Assembly (NCBI RefSeq): GCF_964204645.1
Contig: NC_134026.1
Coordinates: forward strand, 19,300,650-19,364,649
DNA length: 64,000 nt
Reading direction: 5' to 3'
DNA from: Tubulanus polymorphus
Lineage: Eukaryota > Nemertea > Palaeonemertea > Tubulaniformes > Tubulanidae
Shown piece after piece: positions 39,401-50,300 of this stretch (within the stretch, counting starts at the first letter, position 1; each line of letters begins with the position of its first letter). The position numbers and the translations under genes are program-made. A model generated the notes under the pieces. It did not search any database. It was not told the origin of the DNA and saw only the letters and a program-made list of their open reading frames with translations.

Positions 39401-39975
39401 CCATCTGGTTTGTGCTGATTCCCCATTGGAGTAAGAAAGCAATTGGCTCATAGGGAGCGAAGTCAGCTGTATTTAATAAAGAATGAGCCATGATTTGGCT
39501 TACTTATTATGGATCGGGTAGCTAAAATTTTAAACGGAAGTTATTTGAAATGAAAAAAATTTCGATCTGGGTATACTATAGGGGCGTACTCTTTTATGAC
39601 CTCCGAAGTCTCCGTCCGAAATCTCCGGCTGGCTCCACACAAAATCCGAATCAACAGAAAGGAGGTTTCGGAGACTCCAAAAAGTCACGTGACCAATAAA
39701 AGAGTACGATTGGAGGCAAACGGATTCTCCGATCTGATAAAAGAGTTCGCCCCAGCAAGCTATGTGGTGGGTGTGGTGCACATTTCCGAGCGTTTGAGAA
39801 GACTTCGAAGTCGGCACCGTGTCCTGTACGCTGTTGTACAGTTCTTGCTTCTTATTTAATTTCAGCTCTGAATTCGGCGATAAAAGCGTTAAACGGACGA
39901 TTCTTCGGCGGACGCGTCGTTCGAGCGCAGGCGTATGATCAAGATATGTTCGCCGCGAACGATTTATCGGGATGA
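27409..39975 (+). CDS. PUF60: PUF60 poly(U)-binding splicing factor
   Basis: PUF60 (half pint in flies) binds U-rich tracts near 3' splice sites and cooperates with U2AF/SF3b in the nucleus. Exons: 27409-27471, 29552-29831, 32860-33074, 33385-33657, 34209-34336, 34846-34917, 35010-35112, 36040-36156, 37015-37279, 37723-37871, 38336-38525, 39866-39975 (stop included), all GT-AG with agreeing phases; 654 residues against 559 in human. Residues 22-114 are an acidic then proline-rich segment longer than in vertebrates. The block ending [19 protein letters not shown] precedes RRM1 (IYVGSI at 207, KGFAFIEY at 246). RRM2 has IYIASI at 304 and KGYGFIEY at 344. A Pro/Ala-rich linker follows, then the C-terminal UHM ([16 protein letters not shown]-like block, GRFFGGR as the RxF loop). 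The first exon is assigned only by its ATG, donor and phase; the rest is certain. Confidence 0.95.
28300..28430 (+). repeat. Telomere-like run and tRNA-like SINE remnant in PUF60 intron 1
   Basis: GAATAGGGTTAGGGTTAGG at 28325-28343 is a short TTAGGG-type run. At 28390-28425, TGGCTCAGTGGGTAAGGCA resembles a tRNA A box region, probably the head of a different, decayed SINE. Neither can fold into a complete tRNA. Confidence 0.45.
29330..29420. repeat. Dispersed GGCCCCGCACACGAGC-type repeat fragment
   Basis: The segment includes TTTCGGCTCGTGTTCGAGG and ends TTGTGTGCGGGGGCCTTA. Related words are at 23335-23397, 28925-28940 and 48655-48730, so it is a scattered short repeat of unknown class in PUF60 intron 1. 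Confidence 0.4.
31623..31765. repeat. Short inverted-repeat MITE, family A copy 2
   Basis: TTGGTTGCTCAAAGGTGGTT at the left end and TTTTTAGCAACTGGCCC at the right end match in inverted fashion, and resemble the element at 5525-5654. It lies in PUF60 intron 2. Confidence 0.55.
33860..34075 (+). repeat. SINE copy 2, 5'-truncated
   Basis: It shares CCCCAGGGAGAGATGACTG, TAAAGTGCTTTGAGCAG and the ATTATTATTA tail with the full-length SINEs at 7694 and 61090, but the tRNA-like head is missing. It lies in PUF60 intron 4. Confidence 0.7.
35497..35798. repeat. pogo/Tigger-type MITE in PUF60 intron
   Basis: 302 bp with TACAGTAAACTCTGCCTTAG at the left end and TTAGGCGGAGTTTACTGTA at the right as inverted ends, and TA at both borders. 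No transposase frame. Confidence 0.75.
36555..36623. repeat. Hairpin with ~27-bp arms
   Basis: TATGAGTCATTTCGCCACTG and CAGTGGTGTAATGACTCGTA form a near-perfect inverted repeat (continuing into GTAAG/CTTAC) with a short loop, in PUF60 intron 8. The size would suit a small foldback MITE; a hairpin RNA is possible but unsupported. Confidence 0.65.
37317..37570. repeat. 254-bp inverted-repeat MITE
   Basis: The left end AAAAACCGGCGTAAAAGTC and the right end GACTTATACGCCGGTTTTTA are inverted copies, with further matches to AAGTCGAGG inside. It lies in PUF60 intron 9. Just downstream, TGACTCTAGAGTACGTA occurs twice in direct orientation (near 37594 and 37665). Confidence 0.75.
38989..39143. repeat. 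155-bp inverted-repeat MITE
   Basis: ATCATTCATTTATTAAGTAC at the left and the near-complementary TGCATACATAATAAATGAAT at the right bound a non-coding segment in the last PUF60 intron. Confidence 0.65.
39584..39708. repeat. 125-bp inverted-repeat element before the last PUF60 exon
   Basis: GTACTCTTTTAT near the left end and ATAAAAGAGTAC at the right end are inverted; CTCCGAAGTCTCC and GGAGACTCC inside extend the pairing. It ends 157 bp before the terminal exon, inside the zone that normally carries the branch point region. Confidence 0.6.
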
Positions 39976-40975
39976 ACTGACGGCGCGTAAAAACCCCGAT
40001 GTACAAAAACCATCTGTGTAGAAACTGCTGTTCACTTCATACTTAAGAAACTAGACGCGTGTCTCTCATATACAGTACAAGTTAATCGGTGAAAATGCAG
40101 CTGAAAATACTGTTAAGAATATAAATTTCCGGTGTTTTTAAAAAGGTATTATCAATGAATTCATCGTTGTGCGGTACGTAGACTACCGTACGGATTGAAG
40201 AAACTGGCACCTTGCTGATTATTCTCTGTATTGTCAAAACAGAGGAAAATACTTGCATTACCAGAAGCCAGACTCGGATATTCAATGAATTGCATATTTC
40301 GATGCGAATTATGATTAATTTATATTTTTGACGATAGTCGCGTTTGATAATTGTCATATCTGCTAACGGTATAGGTACATTGCATATGTATGTACTAAAT
40401 AATGTTCAATCGTTGCGCTTCAATGTTGATTTTCATCATGATCACTGTAAAAAAATTTCCCGCCAGTAATGTGTCATTGTGTTGTACTAGTACACGATTA
40501 TAAACCTGTGCCCATCCGTCATGTGTTCATATATCGTGCTAATGGTCATCTTGTGTCTGTCATGCGCATACGTCATAGTTTCATCTGCGCACTGGCTAAA
40601 ATAACATATCGGCGAAATCAACTTTGCCACGCTTGAGAAATTTTGTTTTATTCCGCCAGATAATGGGCAAATTGCTTTTAATGGATAGGTTTTTAGACGA
40701 GCGTGCATACTTTGATGGGAAAATTGTTAGCATTCGCCTTTACTTATTACTTGTATTCATGTCAAAAGAAGAAAAAGAAAGAAATTGTATTATATTTAAA
40801 GTTTTATCTTGTCTGGGTTATTTTTTGTTGTATCTAGCAAGGAGAGGATTTGTGCTTCTGCCCACGTAATCTAAATTGCTTTTCGGAGTGATTTCAGACA
40901 CATTTAAAGGTAAAAATGATGTATCAGGTTTGGAATGGAGACCCATCTGTTCTATGCGTTATTAGATCTGCTATT

Positions 40976-41237
40976 TAGCCCACTTGTCACTTAATTCACA
41001 GTGGGCTATTGCAATCACTTATCATCCAGTCCATCCAGTTATTTTGGGAAGTTTTGAAAATGTATTGGCCAGTTTTTGGGCTTCAGATGTGTCTAGGGTG
41101 GTAACATGTATCAACCAAATATCGAGACGATCCAATGAAGTGTCTTCAAAACTTTGCAAGATTACAGGATTCTATCCATACATGGACGAAAAGTGAATGC
41201 TATAGTCTGCTCGGAATCGAGTCCCAAGTGGGTTAAA
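40976..41237. repeat. Fragment of the 56-58 kb repeat family
   Basis: This stretch shares GGCCAGTTTTTGGGCT, GATGTGTCTAGGGT, ACCAAATATCGAGAC, GGATTCTATCC and GTCCCAAGTGGG with 57490-57680, part of the inverted-repeat element at 56381-57789. The ends are set by loss of similarity. Confidence 0.65.
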
Positions 41238-41399
41238 AATCGCTGTTCTCAACTGATTCGAGTTTGGAATTCGCCATTTCAGTTTCTGATTCGCCATTAT
41301 TATGTGTAGAAAATGCATCAAGTTCCCTAAACAAATTAAGTTAAGTCTAAAGTGAAGCCACAGTGTACTTATAAATAATTTTATTATCACTTTAAGGAC

Positions 41400-42936
41400 A
41401 TAAAGTACAAATGTTTACATTAAGCACTATAAAATTACAAAATAAAAACCTACACGGACATTTCACGTTTGATCGGGTTAGAATGCAGTTAAAACACTAA
41501 TAGTATCATGCAACTTGTTCTTCGATGAATAAATAAAAATGTGAAACCTTATTCCTTCGCGTAGACTGCATATAAACGCCCGGATAAGAATATTCAAAAT
41601 CAGAGTATTACAACACCAACAATCTTATCGAATTGAATAGGTTAAAATTTACAGGCTGAACGACATTATCCGAAATCTATTTAAACTAACCTTGTACGGA
41701 TAAAACACAATACCGTATGAGGCATCCACAATTGGAGAACTGAGCATTTTTCTAAATGCTAACTTCAATCAAGAATGCTTTACAGCTTTTAATATGATTT
41801 AAGAACATTTTTGGCACGATTTGTATTGCACGAATCTACCAGATCAAAATAAGTATTAGAGATAAGTACCGTAGTCATTTTGTAAACCGAGTACTAATGA
41901 CTATTTCAACTTGTTTGAAAAAGAACGTACCCCTAGCTCAGCTAGCTTAGGTAGTTAGTACATACACGACATATGTCTTAAAGATCAAGTGTAACAGTGA
42001 CCTACCGGTACCGGTATTCATCAAATTTCTAATTATGATCTGATTCAATAGATAACTAACCTATATGCCAGTAATAGATATAATTTTTTCGATAAGCACT
42101 GAACTTAATAAATATGAGTTTGAAAAATGAATAACAAATGCGAAAATATTCTGAATGCACACTGACTTGCTATGCGTGTGACGTCATGCGAGCTACAGTG
42201 AATACCTGCACTGTACACACGTCATTGTCAGTGTATGTTTTATCGGTTTTTTTCCTACTCGATGTCAACTGAGTTCATGATAAAACATTGGTATTATCAT
42301 TATTTTCATCAGACCTCTAATCATTTAGATGTAATCAAGATATGACACGAATTTTTTACCTCCAATCGGCACAGTACAGCGCGGTAAACGCGGTAACCGG
42401 CAAGGTAAACACAACTACTAAGATGATCAGTAGTATTTCCCACGCCTCTAAGAGACATAAACCACATGCTGATGAATGTACTACGCATTTAAGCCGGTCA
42501 TATAAGATAAACAGGGTTAACTAAAACTTTAAATACCATGTATATCAACATGAAACTAGAAATTCGCGCTGGCTTGATTTCAGCATGTAGCCCCTATTGT
42601 GTCATCATCAGCACCATTTACCGTACATGGGTGTCAGACGAACTACACTATGTGAAAATACCTTCAAATTGACACTTTTCAATCACTTATATTTCAGTAA
42701 TCCATCACTCATTACAGCTAAAATTTCTCAAGAATGATTATTATGTATTTATGTAACATAATCTATCGTTAAAAACAAAGGCTAAATTGTGGGCTACACT
42801 TGATCTTTAAGAGGACCAGAATGGATTGGCTGCTGAACTAAAACATTGATTATCAATTAATTTTTCACTAAAATGGAGGATTGCGAAAAAATTCCGGCTC
42901 AAATTTGACTGGAGAATGTTTATTAGAATTATGAAC
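41400..42936. other. Intergenic between convergent genes, nothing recognised
   Basis: It lies between the ends of PUF60 and ZFYVE28, and may include 3' UTR sequence of PUF60: AATAAA occurs near 41445 and 41525. No coding frame, tRNA or sharp repeat was found. Confidence 0.4.
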
Positions 42937-43462
42937 TACAGTCAACCTCAGTTAATCCGTATATTGGGTTTTTAAGTACGGATTAAGTGATGTACGGATA
43001 ACAGATTATCCGTAGTTCTACGAATTAACCATGAATCATATAAACTATGATTTAACCACGTAACCAGTACGATTGCCCCTTTACAGATGTTTGAATAATC
43101 TACTTGAAATCATGTGGCTACAATAAGACACTTGAAAACAATATAAAAGCAGGTACCATCATTAAATGGAGGAGGTCGACAAGATAACATCGATGGATTA
43201 CTTCAGTGTTTTATGGAGTTTCTCATATTTCCAACTGACGACATTGACCTCATTAGATTGCATTGTTAATTGAGGTTTTACAAAGAAATTGGGTTATGGG
43301 ACCGTATTGTCTACAGTATAAGTGGAAATACAGATTATAGAGAACTAATTAGACACAGGATTTAAACGGAATAACGTTACTGAAAAACATAACCAACTTA
43401 TTCATATGGAATGAACACTTACATGGTTTAACCAGGGGGCGGATTAACCGAGGTTGGCTGTA
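42937..43462. repeat. pogo/Tigger-type MITE, 526 bp
   Basis: The ends TACAGTCAACCTCAGTTAAT and ATTAACCGAGGTTGGCTGTA are inverted copies with one mismatch, bordered by TA. The ends resemble vertebrate Tigger termini (CAGT.GACC pattern). No transposase frame remains. Confidence 0.8.
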
Positions 43463-43981
43463 CATGTTATTTTAAACTCCGAGTAACTCTAACCCATAAC
43501 TGGGTCCTGAGATTCACCGCTCAAACATCGACTTAGGTAACAAAATTTTTGTTAACTGGCATGAATTTTCAGAATGTTATTTAGATTAAATCCTCCAATA
43601 TGATATGTACCATAGACGGAATATAGACATCGGTAAAACGTTAAAACATAAATCACTATATAAAACACTAGCACATGTATTCAGCTCTAAATCTGAGTTT
43701 TGATCAAATCAAGAGTTAATTAATTAAGTCAAGGTAAAACTAGTTAACCCGAGCTCAGGTCGGCCGATCAGATCGTCATAATGCAGCGGTCAATGATAAT
43801 CCCGTACCCCTGTCTGACATAGTCACGTATTAGACGTTGAATTTGTGACGAAAACACATTTCAAACAAGAACAAATTCCTGTCGATCATACTTTAAATAA
43901 ATGTCGAATTTCTGTCGATAATAGATTTGCATTACTATTGTAGATTTTAATTAATAAAGGCAATTATAAAATAATAATTCA

Positions 43982-43987
43982 TTTATT
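43982..43987 (-). terminator. ZFYVE28: Candidate poly(A) signal for ZFYVE28
   Basis: AATAAA on the minus strand about 355 bases after the ZFYVE28 stop codon. Other AT-rich hexamers lie nearby, so the true site is uncertain. Confidence 0.35.
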
Positions 43988-44339
43988 CATATAGGGCATT
44001 ACTATGAAAATATTTGTCATGTTAAGCCCTGTATAACAATGTAAATTCCTATCATTCCATGATCTTTTTGATCGAATGAAAACCAGTCGATCAAGGGTTA
44101 TTGATTGATATGAGTGTTTTGATGTCGAATCCTGACAGTACGATAATGGTAATCGTGTCGATCTAGTGTCCAGTTCCTGACTAGGGGGATACAGGATTGT
44201 CATTGACCACTGCATAAGAACAGCAGTAGTAACGTTGATTGCCGATTAATGTGTCTTTCAAGAGCACTCCGGTCGACTACAACTCAATCATCGCCGAGTC
44301 ATGTGACGCCATACTCGTCATGCGACCCAACACCATGCG

Positions 44340-47300
44340 TTAACTGTGACGTCCGGCATTTGTAAAGGAGGTGCAGTGATGCATAAAACAATGATTACAA
44401 ACACGAACTGGCTTCATGTGACCGTAATGAGGTAATGGAATGAAATTCGCCGAACATCGTGAGCAGAAGATCTAAAGACAAAGAAAAACGACCGGAATCA
44501 TCACTTTCGTCCTGAATAATATTAATGATAATAATGTGTAGTCCAACTTCATTACAACAAACTCGAGGCACGGATCAGAAATTCTAGTATAAAATGGTTT
44601 GCACCCCATAGCTAAAGTAGATTACAGTCACTTATTTACTTTCACTTGTAAAATTGTGAAATAATAAATTATCTACCAGTAATAAGGTTTGAAGATCTTA
44701 TAATCAATCCTCTATGTTAATCTAGTTGACATAGACCCTTCTCATACTCTGAACCAGTACTCCCAATTAATACTTAACCTGGTCTAATTAAATCTATTTC
44801 TTAAAAACTCAAATTTTAAAACTCATTTGTTCTTTCAAGCTTTTAATTTCTAAGGTTTAGTTTTTTCTTTGTATCATGTAGGCAATGCCCAAAAAATTAA
44901 AATAATAATCATCATCATTTTTATTGATTATTCTTGCTCATGACCTTCACTACTACGTACATGTACTAACTTAGTCCAACTTATTCAATTCATGGCTATT
45001 CATTTCATTCATCTTACCTTTCCACAGTTACGGCAGTGGTGCCTTCGTCTGACCAAAGTAAAGAGATCTTTACAAGTTGAACAGCTTTGACACACTTCAT
45101 CTGGTACCCAAGTAGGCGGCTCTAAAAGACAAACATTTGAACTAATATTCAATTTTTTCTTCCTGAAATCAATTTTTCGGCATACCAGTTTTTCATTGTT
45201 TTTACCAGACCATATGTAAGAATTCAGCCCTAGGGTTTTAACCTTAAAATGTCCAGTCTACGTGGTAGAAAATCTTCCAGTCTCAAAACATCTGGCTTAT
45301 ACAAAGTCCATTGTATTTACCTCGAACAAGTCGTTGCCCGTTTGGTCTATAAGTGTATCGTGGGGTGCGAACTGCTCCGGGACTCGGTTTCGGGGATTTT
45401 GCCGGTGATTGTATGATCGTATCCGAGCTGTGCATTTCAAATACGACTCTCAGTATGTTCCTCAGGTCGCTGGCGTAGTTCGTCTGCAGTTGGTCAGCCA
45501 CACCTGAACAGAATGCGATATATTGCATATAGGATGTTATAGGAAACTGGTAAGCAACCAAATAGCAACTACGAAATCTTTATTTCTTATGCGTAACCCT
45601 ATCAAGAACACCCATTCTGCATGATTTATACTGGTAACCAGGTTTCTGGTTAATTTTTCAGATTTATTCACAAACCATTACATCGATTTCTATATCATTC
45701 ATGATTTATCAACTAACACATCAAAATGATGTCCTTGCAATTCCTTGATATGATCCCCAAAACCTGACATGACTTTTACACAGGGCACATGAAAAATCAA
45801 TCAGTTTTTCTACGTGAGTACCGGTATGTAACTGTAGCATTACTGAGCTGATGGGGTCTGAAATCAGCACCCAAACAACATTCATTTGATAGATGGAATA
45901 ACTAGAAAATAGTAGATGTCAAGCTTAGTCACCTGCCCTGGTTACAACATAGACGCCTCAGAGGCGATATGATTGAGGTGTTCAAGTACCCGAAGGGACT
46001 GTATAAGGCGGATAGTCCCAGACTTCCACTTCTCGATCGAGGCGGAAGAAACCTCAGGGGCAACACTAAGATGCTGCAGAAGGTCCGATGTAGACTTGAG
46101 GTCAGAGCGAACTATTCCTCGAATGGAGTAGTAAACAGCTGGAATGACCTACCCAGCAGCGTTGTATCCGCGCCTACTGTCAACTGCCTCAAGAGCCGAC
46201 TGGATAAACACTGGGAGGACCAACCCGAGGTCTACTTTCCCACCTGCCAAAATTTTTAGGTTGACAATGTGGAAAACCACGCATGCCACCACTAGTGTCG
46301 CTTATTGCCAGACCAGCGAACAGGCCTCCCCAGGGCCTCAAACGCTGAACAAAGTCAAGTCAAAGTTAATAATGCATGATAAATAATCGGAATCTACGTA
46401 CCAGCTATGCAGACAAATAATCGATGAATAAGGTCATCACTGCTGTGGAATCGTGCACGCGCTTCACTCTGAGATGCTATTTCAGCTGCTCGTATAGCCA
46501 TAGCAATTTCTTCTTCATCCTGGCATTCCGAATTGTATGAGCTAGTGTCTGTACTATTGAAACTGAAAAAACAATTTTCCCAATTGGGGAGATACCAGAG
46601 AAGAACTTCTGATCAAGAAATTGACGGCGGCTTACACCACTCAGCCACTGCACTTTTCTTCAGTTATATGCCTGCGTCTGTCTTCAGCACATTTCAGTGA
46701 TACCAATATAATTAGATTTGAAAGGATTCCAGATAAGAAGTTTTATGCAGCCAAGTCGTTTGATTCAAAAACGCACATCTTTTCTCGAAGGCTCTTTTTT
46801 GTCAACAAAGAAATTTCTATTTCTCCCATTTCTATAGGTCATTATTAGATTAGCAGGTATGACTGTGTGTTTTGTCGATTCAGGTGGAGAGGCTCAATAT
46901 AAAAAAACACATACCTCATACAATCTTCTTTATCTGCGCAAGAACAAGACAATTCCGAATAATCAGCCATCAGCTGCTTTTCACTCACGTCTTCATCACC
47001 ACCAACCGCGCTTGTTTTCGAGTCTTCACTTTTCGATGGCAAATCCTGATCACACAAAGCATCGATACTCTTCATCGAAAAATCGTCATCGTCGTCGAGG
47101 TCATCATCAACCCCATCGTTATCTATCGAAGTGAACGCGGTGCCGTTTCCGACGTCTGCGACGGAATGACCCATGCGGAAATGTCGACTATCGTCTTGGC
47201 GATTAAAGTCGTCCATTTTATGTTCGTAAGCACCTATTTCATATCTCGATAAACTTTTGTCGTCGCCGTCAGGATCGGGCGAATCTTTGTTACTAATATC

Positions 47301-50300
47301 ACAGCCGAGGCGTATATCGCTTTTCGCGCTTTCGGTCGTCGCCAATTCAACGTCCATGAAACCAACGCGTTCCGAACAGCTAGCACCTGTTTGTCGTTCC
47401 TCGACAGTCGACTCGGTGGTCGCTGCTTGCGCTTTGGCAGACGGAACAATCGAACTCGAATCAACGTGCCCACGACGATCACCGGTCGATTCGATGGAAT
47501 CGAACGAGCTACGACTTTCGCGACGAGCGGAATGTTCGTCAGTATTGTCTGATTCGATGATATCACAGCATTCGCCTATGGAACTCGTACTCGCCGCGGG
47601 TAAATCGCCACACCCGACTATAGTCTGCTTCGATTCGGACTGCGACATGTAATAGTTTTCGACTATGGCTTGCGTTTGTATACACGTCGCGGCAGCGGCA
47701 GCGGCAGCAGCAGTAGCAGTAGCGTGGTGGTGGTCCACTTCAACGCAGTGATGGACTGGACTCGCTAACAAGTCGGTAGTCATAGTTACCGGCTCATCGA
47801 CGTTACACAAAGTCTTTTCTAACGTGTGTAGTTCTTCGTCACTTAAAGTCTTCAACAATTGTCTGAAATCGAAAAATTTATTTAACAAGAAAGAATTTCA
47901 CTTGTTATGGGGTTCATTATATATTGTTAAAGTTCCAAAAATAAGACACAAGTAATGGGGAGCCAGCACACTACCAGATGAAGCAGTTGGTCTAAGTACT
48001 GGAAATCACAATTAGCTCAATTTTGATCAACTTTTATCTGGAATTTTAGGTTAAGGAATCCAAATATATGTACCACTATTATATGAGTCGCCAAACAACA
48101 TTCATCTACTAAACAAATAGTGACTAAACTCTAGTCACTATTCAGACTTATGTAGAGTGGTATGGGCGAGTGGTATGGGCGAGTGGTTTGGGCATTCAAG
48201 TGGGAAGCCAGGTTGTGGGTTTGAACCCTGCACATTACCGTAGTGTCCCTGGGCAAGACACTTAACCTCATTGCCTCTCTCAACTGAGGAGCTAACAAGT
48301 TACTGGCCTGAAAGCGACTCATGAGGGCTTCGTAGCAGCTCTGGTGCTACATGACCCTGGGCACAAATGACAGGTATAGAGTTAGACATAGAAATACTGC
48401 TAGCGTACCAAACGGAAGACAATAGAATCCCCGATTACCGTAAAGTAGCGTATTGCCGGTAGGTAACCCACCGATGTGAACGAACCTTATTTTTGACAAC
48501 AAGTTTTGAAAAGGACGAAACATTTCGGACATATCAACAGGCAGTAATTCCGTGCAAAGCGGTCCATTTGGAAAAATGAGCAAACCCCTGAAAATAAAGC
48601 CAATATTTCAAATTTAAAATCCACTTTTATACAAGCAGGCTGAAATAAGTCTGCATACACGAGCACACGAGCGGAAAACTGTGCTGTGCACTTTGCGTCC
48701 ACATTATTCAGCTGATGTGCTGGGCCATCTATATCTTTTCAACACAAAAGAAAAATATCTTACTTGAACCTTGGAGTATTCATTTTTTCGAAAAAGCTAC
48801 TAATTTAGTAACTAAATGAAAGGGAGCTTGCTTATATAAGTAAATAAACTCTGCGAAAGTATGAGCAACCTACGAAGTGTGTTACTTAAGTTATCATGTT
48901 TCCTAGCTAAAATGTCAATCTGGTGTTAGCAAGCAAGTCCATCAAAAACAGCTTTTCATAGCCTACAGATCATTGATACAGTTTTATCTTGATCCATTGA
49001 AAACCGTAAGACAACATTTGAATCCTGGTAGAGACAAGAATTTCTTTTGTTGATATTCTTGATCTTGCCTCCTTCTTCCTCAACAACAGAGTACACGAAA
49101 TATTGAGTCTAATAATCAAGCTGTTAATGTACTTAGATGATGGGTATACCCTGTATGTGTAACACTTACCCTACAATTGCCAGCCTCGGTATCGTAAACA
49201 TTAAGGCAGGATCGCAATCTTCGATCATATCTTGACTCAAGTACTTTTTCTTGATCGCGCGTTGAATTGTCTCCGAAAACAAAACAATCACATCTTGCAT
49301 CGTTTCGTAATCTTTGAACGTTTTCACAGGAACCATCGCACTCACATAACTATAATGATAATGATAAAATACAGTACGTTCATTATGCACAATGTAACTT
49401 CACCACATTGGGCAGGGGCGGATCTAGGAAAATGTGAAGACAGGGGTCTAGAAGAAATGACTACAGCATTTTCCAGATAAAGCAAGGCTTTGCAGGCTAA
49501 AAAGCGAGGTCCCATCCTCGGTGTTAATATTAATCTTTTAAGGAAAGCATACGGAAATTCCTAAGAGGATGAGTGTCAAATTGACAGATTTTACTTCATC
49601 TCGATTTGTCTAGAGGAGGGCAGGGGTCTGGACCCCCGAGACCACCCCTTTAATCTGCCCCTGTTGGGCGCCATTGACAAGATATCCTGTCATTCGTCAG
49701 ATCGCACCATTGACGAGATATCTCGGTTTTTATATTCAGTACTAAGTTTAATCGTCATTCCACAGAGAGCATCAAAATAATTTTTAAAAGCCTGTAAGAC
49801 TTTTATAGACGAAGATACTAAACGAAGTTGGATTTTTTGGACCAAGAAAATGTGTCTTGACTGGATTGGATTTCATAGATCGCGTAAAAAATATCAGAGT
49901 TCAAAAGTTATGAGTTCATCTAACAAAGGTACAACAGGCATGTGAAACTAGTCAAACCGATTTATGCTTTTGCTATGTAAATATGAAATTATTACTACTG
50001 TGATCTACACTCATTTGAAAATACAGTGGACCCACTGCATGTAAAGGAAGCACTAAATCGACATACCTGGAAAGTGGATTTTGATTTATTTTGAACATTA
50101 TTTACAGACCATTTGCAAAGAATACGATTTTGTTAAGTGTTTTTTTAGCAAAAATAATATACATATATACTTTTAATCGCGCTGTTGTTTTAATTAACCA
50201 TTAATTAATTATTACTCACACAATCAGTTAGACATCTGTCAATTCGACACCTGTGATAACAGTTTGTTTTGTAATTAATTGTGTGTCCAAACATGTCTGT

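Noticed and set aside
41400-44200. Additional minus-strand genes between PUF60 and ZFYVE28
   Set aside because: Short frames here have no splice context or family features; the segment is UTR, MITE and AT-rich filler.
45018-45121. ZFYVE28 FYVE domain seemed to end half-way at CRNCGK, implying a truncated gene
   Set aside because: A last exon at 44471-44340, in matching phase, supplies IFCSRCS...PVRVCNHC and a stop codon, so the domain is complete.
47257-47652. Plus-strand protein of 131 codons
   Set aside because: It is the antisense shadow of ZFYVE28 exon 7, which has firm homology and splice sites.
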